This document shows positions 37,955 through 50,440 of a DNA stretch of 64,000 nt, in pieces. Position 1 is the stretch's first letter. Each line of letters opens with the position of its first letter. A program made the position numbers and the translations under genes. The notes beneath the pieces are model-generated. The model was given only the letters and a program-made list of their open reading frames with translations, searched no databases and was not told where the DNA came from. Origin of the DNA: Liolophura sinensis. Taxonomy: Eukaryota > Mollusca > Polyplacophora > Chitonida > Chitonidae. Where the stretch lies: NCBI RefSeq assembly GCF_032854445.1, contig NW_027017956.1, positions 372,001 to 436,000 of the forward strand, given 5' to 3'.

Positions 37955-40155
37955 GCGTCAACGGTTACAAAATCACCATTGTAATCAATATAATAGCATG
38001 CTCAGTTACAAAATGAATATTGCAATTATTATATTAGCATATGTAGTTACAAGATGACATTGTAATCATTATTATAGCATATGTAGTTACAAGATGAACA
38101 TTTTAATCATTATAAAAACATCATCAGTTACAAGGTGAACATTGTAATCAGTATAAAAGCATGCTCAGTTGCAAAATGGATATTGTAATCATTACATTAG
38201 CATATTCACTTACAAGATGAACATTGTAATCATTATAATAATGTGCTCAGTTACAAGGTGAACAATGTAATCATTGTAATAGCATGTTCAGTTACAAAGT
38301 GAACATTGTAATCCTTATAACTGCATGTTCAGTTACAAAGTGAACATTGTAATCATTATAAAAACATCATCAGTTGCAAGGTGAACATTGTAATCAGTAT
38401 ACAAGCATCCTCAGTTGCAAAATGGACATTGTAATCATTACAATAGGTAATTCAGTTACAAGATGAACATTGTAATCATTATAATAATGCGCTCAGTTAC
38501 AAGGTGAACAATGTAATCATTGTAATAGCATGTTCAGTTACAAAGTGAACATTGTAATCCTTATAATTGCATGTTCAGTTATAAGATGAACATTGTAATC
38601 ATTATAAAAACATAAACAGTTACAAGGTGAACATTGTAATCAGTATACAAGCATGCTCAGTTGCAAAATGGACATTGTAATCATTACATTAGCATATTCA
38701 CTTACAAGATGAATATTGTAATCATTATAATAACATCATCAGTTACAACATAAGCATTGTATTCATTATATTAGCTCGTTCACTTACAAGATAGACATTG
38801 TAATCATTATAAAAGCATGTTCAGTTACAAGGTGAACATAGTAATCATTTTAAAAACATGCTCAGTTGCAAGATGAAGATTGTAATCGACATAATAGCAT
38901 GTTCAGTTATAAGATGAACATTGTAATCATTATAAAAACATCATCAGTTGCAAGGTGAACATTGTAATCAGTATACAAGCATGCTCAGTTGCAAGATAAA
39001 CATTGTAATCATTACAATAGCATATTCACTTACAAGATGAATATTGTAATCATTCTAATAACATCATCAGTTACAAAGTAAACATTGTATTCATTATATT
39101 AGCACGTTCAATTACAAGATGAACATTGTAATCATTATAAAAGCATGTTCAGTTACAAGGTGAACATTGTAATCTTTATAAAAAACATGCTCAGTTACAA
39201 GATGAACATTCTAATCATTATAATAGCATGTTCAGTTGCAAGGTGGACATTGTAAGTATAAAAGCATGCTCAGTTGCAAAATGGACATTGTAATCATTAC
39301 ATAAGCATATTTAGTTACAAGATGAATATTGTAATCATTATAATAACATCATCAGTTACAAAATGAACATTGTATTCAATATATTAGCACGTTCAATTAC
39401 AAGATGAACATTGTAATCATTATAATATCATGCTCAGTTGCAAGATAAAGATTGTAATGGACATAATAGCATGTTCAGTTACAAGATGAACATTGTAATC
39501 ATTGTAATAGCATGTTCAGTTACAAAGTGAACATTGTAATCCTTATAATTGCATGTTCAGTTACAAGATGAACATTGTAATCATTATAAAAACATCATCA
39601 GTTCGTAGGTGAACATTGTAATCAGTATACAAGCATGCTCAGTTGCAAAATGGACATTGTAATCATTGCAATAGCATATTCAGTTACAAGATGAACATTG
39701 CAATCATTATAATAATGTGCTCAGTTACAAGGAGAACATTGAAATCATTACAATAGCGTGCTCAGTTACAAGGTGAACATTGTAATCATTATAAAAACAT
39801 GCCCAGTTACAAGATGAACATTGTAATAGTTAAAATAGCATGCTCAAATACAAGATGAGCAATGTAATCATTATAATAGCATGCTCAATTACAAGATGAA
39901 AATTGTAATTCGTATAATAGCATGCTCAGTTACAACATGAACATTGTAATCATTATAATAGCATGTTCAGTTACAAGATGAACATTGTAATCAGTATAAT
40001 AGCATGCTCAGTTACAAAATTAATATTTTAATTATTACACTAATATGCCCAGTTACAAGATGAACATTGTAATCAGTATAATAGCGTGCTCAGTTACAAG
40101 ATGAGCAATGTAATCATTATAATAGCATGTTCAGTTACCAGATGAACATTGTAAG

Positions 40156-41050
40156 AATTATTTTTAGAATAAATCGCTTCCAAACTCTGGTATATTCACC
40201 TTAGTTTAACTAAACGCCATCATATCGTATTTATGTTAATTACATGTAATATTGTAATAGGCATGTTCTTAAGTCAAATGGCCCTTTGTTAGACTGTTTA
40301 GCCTTTCAAAACGGAAACTACAGGTATGCATATTTAAGAGAACTTAAGTTTGTCCTTTTTTAAAACCATTTTCTTCATTCCTCAATGAAAAATACATGCA
40401 TTGTTTCGCACCCCTTATTGCAGCGTACTGGCAATGGGCCAAATGTGTAGAATACGATATCTGTGAAATTAATCTGACTGCAATAAGATCAGAAAATTCG
40501 ACCCCAATTCTTTGATGGTTTTCTCTGCGGTTCTTCTATATCGGGACTAGTCTTGCTGACAATGGTAACTGATGCTCGTCGGCAGGTACACGTACGTTAA
40601 TGAGATCAATAACTTTGTCTCTTTCTTTCAGGACAAATATGTAACTTATTAAACTAACGGTTTTGACAGATAAATGTAACAGTTCTGTGATCTCATCATG
40701 TTAGAAATGAAATAACAAATGCGATATAGACGTACTTGAGCTCCTAATATGTTTTTTTCCAGAGTGCTTACGGTGGACTTCGTTTGGATTCTGTGAGGGT
40801 TTTGATAGGTCTGTTATATGTTAATTGTGGATTACTGAAAACTCGCTCCACTAATATTATATGTACAGACATGTTTGCTGAAAGCCTTCCTTTTACTAGG
40901 AAATAAAATAGCCCGAGTAGGAGCCTTGTCAGGTGGGGTTATGTATGGGAGGACTAAGGTTTGCCTGAAGTGAAAGACATAGGTACAGTAAATGGCGCAG
41001 AGACATACATGTCTTTACAGATAAATGTTATCTGATCGTCAGTTGCACAG
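40156..41050 (+). repeat. Spacer G, left arm (895 bp)
   Basis: This arm belongs to the B/C/J group. It has one additional T in the T-run near 40750, and private changes such as CCCCTTATTGCAG, GCTGAAAGCC and GCCCGAGTAGG. It is the most diverged member of its group by eye. Confidence 0.9.
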
Positions 41051-41412
41051 ACCGGCCTGGATAGCACAGTTGGTAGAGCGTCCGCTTCGAGACCGGTAGA
41101 TCCAGGATCAATCCTTGGTCGAGTCACACCTAAGACTTTAAAAGAGGAAGTTGTAACTTCCTCGTTTGGCGTTCAGCATGAAGGGTATAGTGCAACGACT
41201 GGTTGACCCGTTTTAGCATAATGGCTCGGGCGGGGCGGCTTACTTGCCTTCGGTAAGTCGTCTCAGTGATGCAGCACTAAATAAAAGAGCGGTGAAAATC
41301 CGTCCTGCAACAAGGAGGCACATTAAACGTGCATGCACCCTAATGATTCCTGCGTCGTCATATGACTGAAAAATTGTTTAGATACGACTTTAAACCCCAA
41401 GCACTCACTCAC
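41051..41412 (+). mobile_element. tRNA-derived SINE, copy G (362 bp, CACT x3)
   Basis: This is a 't'-subtype copy with the most private changes: GGCCTGGATAGC, CTTCGAGACC, CGTTTTAGC, CTGCGTCG and CGACTTTAAAC. It shares ATTAAACGTG with the 'g' group. The second half of the target-site duplication is at 41413-41424. Confidence 0.87.
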
Positions 41413-41434
41413 TCAGTTGCACAGCGACATACAT

Positions 41435-44400
41435 ACAAGATGAAGATTGTAATCGACATAATAGCATGTTCAGTTACAAAATGAGCATTGTAATCATTGT
41501 AATAGCATGTTAAGTTACAAAGTGAACATTGTAATCCTTATAATTGCATGTTCAGTTACAAGATGAACATTGTAATCATTATAAAAACATCATCAGTTGC
41601 AAGGTGAACATTGTAATCAGTATACAAGCCTGCTCAGTTGCAAAATGGACATTGTAATCATTACAATAGCATATTCAGTTACAAGATGAACATTGTAATC
41701 ATTATAATCATGTGCTCAGTTACAAGGTGAACATTGTAATCATTACAATAGCGTGCTCAGTTACAAGATGAACATTGTAATCATTATAAAAACATGCCCA
41801 GCTACAAGATGAACAATGTAATAGTTAAAATAGCATGATCAGTTACGAAGTGAACATTGTAATCATTATAATAGCATGCTCAGTTGAAAGATAAACATTG
41901 TAATCAATAAAATATCATTTTCAGTTACAAGATGAAGACTGTAATCGACATAATAGCATGTTCAGTTACAAGATGAACATTGTAATCATTGTAATAGCAT
42001 GTTCAGTTACAAAGTAAACATTGTAATCATTATAATAGCGTCAACGGTTACAAAATCACCATTGTAATCAATATAATAGCATGCTCAGTTACAAAATGAA
42101 TATTGCAATCATTATATTAGCATATTTCATTACAAGATGAACATTGTAATCATTATTATAGCATATGTAGTTACAAGATGAACATTGTAATCATTATAAA
42201 AACATCATCAGTTACAAGGTGAACATTGTAATCAGTATAAAAGCATGCTCAGTTGCAAAATGGATATTGTAATCATTACATTAGCATATTCACTTACAAG
42301 ATGAACATTGTAATTATTATAATAATGTGCTCAGTTACAAGGTGAACAATGTAATCATTGTAAAAGCATGTTCAGTTACAAAGTGAACATTGTAATCATT
42401 ATAAAACATCATCAGTTGCAAAGTGAAAATTGTAATCAGTATACAAGCATGCTCAGTTGCAAAATGGACATTGTAATCATTACAATAGCATATTCACTTA
42501 CAAGATGAACATTGTAATCATTATAATAATGTGCTCAGTTACAAGGTGAACAATGTAATCATTGTAATAGCATGTTCAGTTACAAAGTGAACATTGTAAT
42601 CCTTATAATTGCATGTTCAGTTACAAAGTGAACATTGTAATCATTATAAAAACATCATCAGTTGCAAGGTGAACATTGTAATCAGTATACAAGCATGCTC
42701 AGTTGCAAAATGGACATTGTAATCATTACAATAGCATATTCAGTTACAAGATGAACATTGTAATCATTATAATAATGCGCTCAGTTACAAGGTGAACCAT
42801 GTAATCATTGTAATAGCATCTTCAGTTACAAAGTGAACATTGTAATCCTTATAATTGCATGTTCAGTTACAAGATGAACATTGTAATCATTATAAAAACA
42901 TAAACAGTTACAAGGTGAACATTGTAATCAGTATACAAGCATGCTCAGTTGCAAAATGGACATTGTAATCATTACATTAGCATATTCACTTACAAGATGA
43001 GTATTGTAATTATTATAATAACATCATCAGTTACAATGTAAACATTGTATTCATTATATTAGCTCGTTCACTTACAACATAAACATTGTAATCATTATAA
43101 AAGCATGTTCAGCTACAAGGTGAACATAGTAATCATTTTAAAAACATGCTCAGTTGCAAGATGAAGATTGTAATCGACATAATAGCATGTTCAGTTACAA
43201 GATGAACATTGTAATTATTATAAAAACATCATCAGTTGCAAGGTGAACATTGTAATCAGTATACAAGCATGCTCAGTTGCAAGATAAACATTGTAATCAT
43301 TACATTAGCATATTCACTTACAAGATGAATATTGTAATCATTATAATAACATCATCAGTTACAAAGTAAACATTGTATTTATTATATTAGCACGTTCAAT
43401 TACAAGATGAACATTGTAATCATTATAAAAGCATGTTCAGTTACAAGGTGAACATTGTAATCTTTATAATAGCATGTTCAGTTACAAGGTGGACATTGTA
43501 AGTATAAAAGCATGCTCAGTTGCAAAATGGACATTGTAATCATTACATAAGCATATTCAGTTACAAGATGAATATTGTAATCATTATAATAACATCATCA
43601 GTTACAAAATGAACAATGTATTCATTATATTAGCACGTTCAATTACAAGATGAACATTGTAATCATTATAACATCATGCTCAGTTGCAAGATGAAGATTG
43701 TAATCGACATAATAGCATGTTCAGTTACAAGATGAACATTGTAATCATTGTAATAGCATGTTCAGTTACAAAGTGAACATTGTAATCCTTATAATTGCAT
43801 GTTCAGTTACAAGATGAACATTGTAATCATTATAAAAACATCATCAGTTCCAAGGTGAACATTGTAATCAGTATACAAGCATGCTCAGTTGCAAAATGGA
43901 CATTGTAATCATTGCAATAGCATATTCAGTTACAAGATGAATATTGTAATCATTATAATAACATCATCAGTTACAAAATGAACAATGTATTCATTATATT
44001 AGCACGTTCAATTACAAGATGAACATTGTAATCATTATAATATCATGCTCAGTTGCAAGATGAAGATTGTAATCGACATAATAGCATGTTCAGTTACAAG
44101 ATGAACATTGTAATCATTGTAATAGCATGTTCAGTTACAAAGTGAACATTGTAATCCTTATAATTGCATGTTCAGTTACAAGATGAACATTGTAATCATT
44201 ATAAAAACATCATCAGTTCCAAGGTGAACATTGTAATCAGTATACAAGCATGCTCAGTTGCAAAATGGACATTGTAATCATTGCAATAGCATATTCAGTT
44301 ACAAGATGAGCAATGTAATCATTATAATAGCATGCTCAATTACAAGATGAAAATTGTAATTCGTATAATAGCATGCTCAGTTACAACATGAACATTGTAA

Positions 44401-44606
44401 TCATTATAATAGCATGTTCAGTTACAAGATGAACATTGTAATCAGTATAATAGCATGCTCAGTTACAAAATTAATATTTTATATATTACACTAGTATGCC
44501 CAGTTACAAGATGAACATTGTAATCAGTATAATAGCGTGCTCAGTTACAAGATGAGCAATGTAATCATTATAATAGCATGTTCAGTTACCAAATGAACAT
44601 TGTAAG
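41435..44606 (+). repeat. 41-bp satellite array 7 (3,172 bp, about 77 monomers)
   Basis: The GCGTCAACGG monomer is at 42038, 604 bp from the spacer. The array is lengthened by a 369-bp tandem duplication at about 43552-44289. Confidence 0.95.
43552..44289 (+). repeat. 369-bp tandem duplication (nine monomers, two copies)
   Basis: CATATTCAGTTAC followed by the AACAATGTATTC monomer begins at 43552 and again at 43921, an offset of 369 bp, which is 9 x 41. The copies differ at very few places (for example ATAACATCATGC against ATAATATCATGC), so the duplication is young. Homologous arrays 3 and 10 have one copy. Confidence 0.85.
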
Positions 44607-45501
44607 AATTATTTTTAGAATAAATCGCTTCCAAACTCTGGTATATTCACCTTAGTTTAACTAAACGCCATCATATCGTATTTATGTTAATTACATGTAA
44701 TATTTTAATAGGCATGTTCTTAAATCAAATAGCCCTTTGTTAGACTGTTTAGCCTTTCAAAACGGAAACTACAGGTATGCATATTTAAGAGAACTTAAGT
44801 TTGTCCTTTTTTAAAACCATTTTCTTCATTCCTCAATGAAAAATACATGCATTGTTTCGCACCCCTATTTTCAGCGTTCTGGCAATGGGACCAAATGTGT
44901 AGAATACGATATCTGTGAAATTAATCTGACTGCAATAAAATCAGAAAATTCGACCCCATTTCTTTTATGGTTTTCTCTACGGTTCTTCTATATCGGGACT
45001 AGTCTTGCTGACAATGGTAACTCATGCTCGTCGGCAGGTACACGTACGTTAATGAGATCAATAACTTTGTCTCTTTCTTTCAGGACAAATATGTAACTTA
45101 TTAAACTAACGGTTTTGACAGATAAATGTAACAGCTCTGTGATCTCATCATGTTAGAAATGAAATAAAAAATGCGATATAGACGTACTTGAGCTCCTAAT
45201 ATGTTTTTTCCAGAGTGCTTACGGTGGACTTCGTTTGGATTCTGTGAGGGTTTTGATAGGTCTGTTATATGTTAATTGTGTATTACTGAAAACTCGCTCC
45301 ACTAACATTATATATACAAACATGTATGCTTAAAGCCTTCCTTTCACTAGGAAATAAAATAGCCTGAGTAGGAGCCTTGTCAGGTGGGGTTATGTATGGG
45401 AGGACTAAGGTTTGCCTGAAGTGAAAGACATAGGTACAGTAAATGGCGCAGAGACATACATGTCTTTACAGATAAATGTTATCTGATCGTCAGTTGCACA
45501 G
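44607..45501 (+). repeat. Spacer H, left arm (895 bp)
   Basis: This is the fourth arm group (H, K), marked by AAATCAAATAGCCC, TTTTCAGCGTTCTGG and CCCCATTTCTTTTATGG. H has one extra base (GGGACCAAATG) that opens an 86-codon frame (44836-45096). The frame is absent from its sister copy K and all others, so it is not called as a gene. Confidence 0.9.
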
Positions 45502-45867
45502 ACCGGCCCGGATAGCACAGTTGGTAGAGCGTCCGCTTCGGGACCGGTAGATCCAGGATCAATCCTTGGTCGAGTCACACCTAAGACTTTAAAAGAGGAA
45601 GTTGTGACATCCTCGTTTGGCGTTCAGCATGAAGGGGGATAGTGCAACGACTGGTTGACCCGTTTCAGTATAATGGCTCGGGCGGGGCGGCTTACTTGCC
45701 TTCGGTAAGTCGTCTCAGTGATGCAGCACTAAATAAAAGAGCGGTGAAAATCCGTCCTGCAACAAGGAGGCACATCAAACGTGCATGCACCCTAATGATT
45801 CCTTCGTCGTCATATGACTGAAAAATTGCTGAGTACGACGTTAAACCCCAAGCACTCACTCACTCAC
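45502..45867 (+). mobile_element. tRNA-derived SINE, copy H (366 bp, CACT x4)
   Basis: This is the long-spacer subtype with TGTGACATCC, plus CACATCAAACG and GCTGAGTACG, which it shares only with K. The second half of the target-site duplication is at 45868-45879. Confidence 0.88.
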
Positions 45868-45879
45868 TCAGTTGCACAG

Positions 45880-46591
45880 CGACATACATGTCTATACAGA
45901 AAAATGCTATCTGATCGCAGTCAGTGTAAAATTCCTGACGGTGTTTACTGTGCAGCAGAGATTCAATATGGTGGTTACTGTGTAGCAGAGTTTCAGGATG
46001 GTATTTACTGTGCAGCAGAGATTCAGGATGGTGTTTACGGTGCAACAGAGATTCAGTATGGTGTTAATTGATTTAATCAACGATTCAGGAAAACACAGTG
46101 ATCCAGGTTTAGAAGCTTCAGGTTATATTAATATCTTGAAGTAATGATACTGCGTTGCTTGAAACCATTTAAACATCCGAATTCCACTGACTCTGTCAAC
46201 ACGCTGGATGAAAGAATATATTGGAGTGAAATCAGATAGAGAAACACATGATTTTCTATCGGCCTCACAACGTTTTACATTTTACTTACTTATTTAATTT
46301 TTGTTTGAGGAGGGCCTCAGTTACCGAGGGGGTCAGCACGCCATCGCCCTCTGTAATCCCACATGGAACACTGGGGTTAGAGCTGATTTCCTAGCTGGCA
46401 CCATCTTTTAAGTGCCAATATTGAGAAATGCCATCTATTTCTTCTCAACGATCAACGGTACAAAGATGCAGTTTGGACCAAATACACGCTAAAAAGCTCA
46501 TCTTATCCCCACACATTATCCACACTAAATCTTTCATTTTTCCCCTCAGCTGAAATAGACTAAATCCAGTTAAAGAGACTCGTGTCTTATG
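45880..46591 (+). repeat. Spacer H, right arm (712 bp)
   Basis: This arm shares with K the changes ATTTTACTTAC, GCCATCTATTTC and AAAGATGCAG that separate these two from A and D. No gene is seen. Confidence 0.88.
45937..46071 (+). repeat. 30-bp minisatellite in spacer H
   Basis: There are 4.5 units. The first/second unit border reads ATTCAATATGGTGGTTAC, differing from A and D; the change is shared with K. The frame stays open. Confidence 0.85.
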
Positions 46592-49158
46592 ATAGCATGC
46601 TCAATTACAAGATAAATAGTGTAAACATTATATTATCACGCTCACTTACAAGGTAAACATTGTAATCATTATAATAGAAAGCTCAGTTACAAAATGAAAA
46701 TTGTAATCATAATAGCATGTTCAGTTACAAGATGAATATTGTAATCATTATAATAACATCATCAGTTACAAAATGAACATTGTATTCATTATATTAGCAC
46801 GTTCAATTACAACATGAACATTGTAATCATTATAATAGCATGCTCAGTTACAAGATGAACATTGTAAACAGTATAATAGCGTGCCCATTTACAAAATAAA
46901 CATTGTCATCATTATAATAGCATGCTAAGTTACAAGATGAACATTGTAATCATTATAAAAACATCATCAGTTACAAGGTGAACATTGTAATCTTTGTAAT
47001 AGCATGTTCAGTTACAAAGTGAACATTGTAATCCTTAAAATTGCATGTTCAGTTACAAAGTGAACATTGTAATCATTATAAAAACATCATCAGTTGCAAG
47101 GTGAACATTGTAATCAGTATATAAGTATGCTCAGTTGCAAAATGGACATTGTAATCATTACAATAGCATATTCAGTTACAAGATGAACATTGTAATCATT
47201 ATAATAATGCGCTCAGTTACAAGGTGAACCATGTAATCATTGTAATAGCATGTTCAGTTACAAAGTGAACATTGTAATCCTTAAAATTGCATGTTCAGTT
47301 ACAAAGTGAACATTGTAATCATTATAAAACCATCATCAGTTGCAAGGTGAACATTGTAATCAGTATATAAGTATGCTCAGTTGCAAAATGGACATTGTAA
47401 TCATTACAATAGCATATTCAGTTACAAGATGAACATTGTAATCATTATAATAATGCGCTCAGTTACAAGGTGAACCATGTAATCATTGTAATAGCATGTT
47501 CAGTTACAAAGTGAACATTGTAATCCTTATAATTGCATGTTCAGTTACAAGATGAACATTGTAATCATTATAAAAACATAAACAGTTACAAGGTGAACAT
47601 TGTAATCAGTATACAAGCATGCTCAGTTGCAAAATGGACATTGTAATCATTGCAATAGCATATTCAGTTACAAGATGAACATTGCAATCATTATAATAAT
47701 GTGCTCAGTTACAAGGAGAACATTGAAATCATTACAATAGCGTGCTCAGTTACAAGGTGAACATTGTAATCATTAAAAACATGCCCAGTTACAAGATGAA
47801 CATTGTAATAGTTAAAATAGCATGCTCAAATACAAGATGAGCAATGTAATCATTATAATTGCATGTTCAGTTACAAGATGAACATTGTAATCATTATAAA
47901 AAGTAAACAGTTTCAAGGTGAACATTGTAATCAGTATACAAGCATGCTCAGTTGCAAAATGGACATTGTAATCATTACATTAGCATATTCACTTACAAGA
48001 TGAATATTGTAATCATTATAATAACATCATCAGTTACAACATAAGCATTGTATTCATTATATTAGCTCGTTGACTTACAAGATAAACATTGTAATCATTA
48101 TAAAAGCATGTTCAGTTACAAGGTGAACATAGTAATCATTTTAAAAACATGCTCAGTTGCAAGATGAAGATTGTAATCGACATAATAGCATGTTCAGTTA
48201 CAAGATGAACATTGTGATCATTATAAAAACATCATCAGTTGCAAGGTGAACATTGTAATCAGTATACAAGCATGCTCAGTTGCAAGATAAACATTGTAAT
48301 CATTACATTAGCATATTCACTTACAAGGTGAATATTGTAATCATTATAATAACATCATCAGTTACAAAGTAAACATTGTATTCATTATATTAGCACGTTC
48401 AATTACAAGATGAACATTGTAATCATTATAAAAGCATGTTCAGTTACAAGGTGAACATTGTAATCTTTATAATAGCATGTTCAGTTACAAGGTGGACATT
48501 GTAAGTATAAAAGCATGCTCAGTTGCAAAATGGATATTGTAATCATTACATAAGCATATTCAGTTACAAGATGAATATTGTAATCATTATAATAACATCA
48601 TCAGTTACAAAATGAACATTGTATTCATTATATTAGCACGTTCAATTACAAGATGAACGTTGTAATCATTATAATATCATGCTCAGTTGCAAGTTGAAGA
48701 TTGTAATCGACATAATAGCATGTTCAGTTACAAGATGAACATTGTAAACATTGTAATAGCATGTTCAGTTACAAAGTGAACATTGTAATCCTTATAATTG
48801 CATGTTCAGTTACAAGATGAACATTGTAATCATTATAAAAACATCATCAGTTCCAAGGTGAACATTGTAATCAGTATACAAGCATGCTCAGTTGCAAAAT
48901 GGACATTGTAATCATTGCAATAGCATATTCAGTTACAAGATGAGCAATGTAATCATTATAATAGCATGCTCAATTACAAGATGAAGATTGTAATTCGTAT
49001 AATAGCATGTTCAGTTACAACATGAACATTGTAATTATTACACTAGTATGCCCAGTTACAAGATGAACATTGTAATCAGTATAATAGCGTGCTCAGTTAC
49101 AAGATGAGCAATGTAATCATTATAATAGCATGTTCAGTTACCAGATGAACATTGTAAG
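46592..49158 (+). repeat. 41-bp satellite array 8 (2,567 bp, about 63 monomers)
   Basis: The first few hundred bases match arrays 1 and 4, then the order jumps (near 46990) to a hexamer region. A second joint near 47840-47870 (GAGCAATG monomer followed by ATTGCATGTTC) enters the order seen at the end of array 3. It is a mosaic of pieces found elsewhere in the window. Confidence 0.95.
46990..47480 (+). repeat. 246-bp hexamer duplicated in array 8
   Basis: The marker CCTTAAAATTGC starts at 47033 and 47279, exactly 246 bp apart, and the two hexamers are almost identical (AAAAACATC against AAAACCATC). The same pair occurs in array 11 at 59501 and 59747. Confidence 0.85.
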
Positions 49159-50052
49159 AATTATTTTTAGAATAAATCGCTTCCAAACTCTGGTATATTC
49201 ACCTTAGTTTAACTAAACGCCATCATATCGTATTTATGTTAATTACATGTAATATTTTAATAGGCATGTTCTTAAATCAAATGGCCCTTTGTTAGACTGT
49301 TTAGCCTTTCAAAACGGAAACTACAGGTATGCATATTTAAGAGAACTTATGTTTGTCCTTTTTTAAAACCATTTTCTTCATTCCTCAATGAAAAATACAT
49401 GCATTGTTTCGCACCCCTATTTGCAGCGTTCTGGCAATGGGCCAAATGTGTAGAATACGATATCTGTGAAATTAATCTGACTGCAATAAAATCAGAAAAT
49501 TCGACCCCAATTCTTTTATGGTTTTCTCTACGGTTCTTCTATATCGGGACTAGTCTTGCTGACAATGGTAACTGATGCTCGTCGGCAGGTACACGTACGT
49601 TAATGAGATCAATAACTTTGTCTCTTTCTTTTAGGACAAATATGTAACTTATTAAACTAACGGTTTTGACAGATAAATGTAACAGCTCTGTGATCTCATC
49701 ATGTTAGAAATGAAATAAAAAATGCGATATAGACGTACTTGAGCTCCTAATATGTTTTTTCCAGAGTGCTTACGGTGGACTTCGTTTGGATTCTGTGAGG
49801 GTTTTGATAGGTCTGTTATATGTTAATTGTGTATTACTGAAAACTCGCTCCACTAACATTATATATACAAACATGTATGCTTAAAGCCTTCCTTTCACTA
49901 GGAAATAAAATAGCCTGAGTAGGAGCCTTGTCAGGTGGGGTTATGTATGGGAGGACTAAGGTTTGCCTGAAGTGAAAGACATAGGTACAGTAAATGGCGC
50001 AGAGACATACATGTCTTTACAGATAAATGTTATCTGATCGTCAGTTGCACAG
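49159..50052 (+). repeat. Spacer I, left arm (894 bp)
   Basis: This arm belongs to the F/L group. It shares with L the change CTTTCTTTTAGGAC in the pyrimidine tract, which alters the splice-acceptor-like TTTCAG to TTTTAG. Confidence 0.9.
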
Positions 50053-50418
50053 ACCGGCCCGGATAGCACAGTTGGTAGAGCGTCCGCTTCGGGACCGGTA
50101 GATCCAGGATCAATCCTTGGTCGAGTCACACCTAAGACTTTAAAAGAGGAAGTTGTGACTTCCTCGTTTGGCGTTCAGCATGAAGGGGGATAGTGCAACG
50201 ACTGGTTGACCCGTTTCAGTATAATGGCTCGGGCGGGGCGGCTTACTTGCCTTCGGTAAGTCGTCTCAGTGATGCAGCACTAAATAAAAGAGCGGTGAAA
50301 ATCCGTCCTGCAACAAGGAGGCACATTAAACGTGCATGCACCCTAATGATTCCTTCGTCGTCATATGACTGAAAAATTGTTGAGTACGACGTTAAACCCC
50401 AAGCACTCACTCACTCAC
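50053..50418 (+). mobile_element. tRNA-derived SINE, copy I (366 bp, CACT x4)
   Basis: This is a 'g'-subtype copy close to the group consensus, with ATTAAACGTG and no obvious private change. The second half of the target-site duplication is at 50419-50430. Confidence 0.88.
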
Positions 50419-50440
50419 TCAGTTGCACAGCGACATACAT

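Larger units (their letters stand above)
24828..40155 (+). repeat. 41-bp satellite array 6, expanded (15,328 bp, about 374 monomers)
   Basis: This is the longest spacer-free stretch. GCGTCAACGG monomers lie at 25431, 27519, 28625, 30710, 31570, 33656, 34762, 36849 and 37955. The intervals alternate at about 2,087 and 1,106 bp, with one of 860. Each is a spacer-bearing unit that has lost its spacer. Most copies carry a shared 1-bp deletion (AAGATGACATTG) near 27619, 28723, 31665, 33755, 34858, 36946 and 38051. The 71-codon frame at 28225-28440 lies wholly in monomers and is not a gene. Confidence 0.95.
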
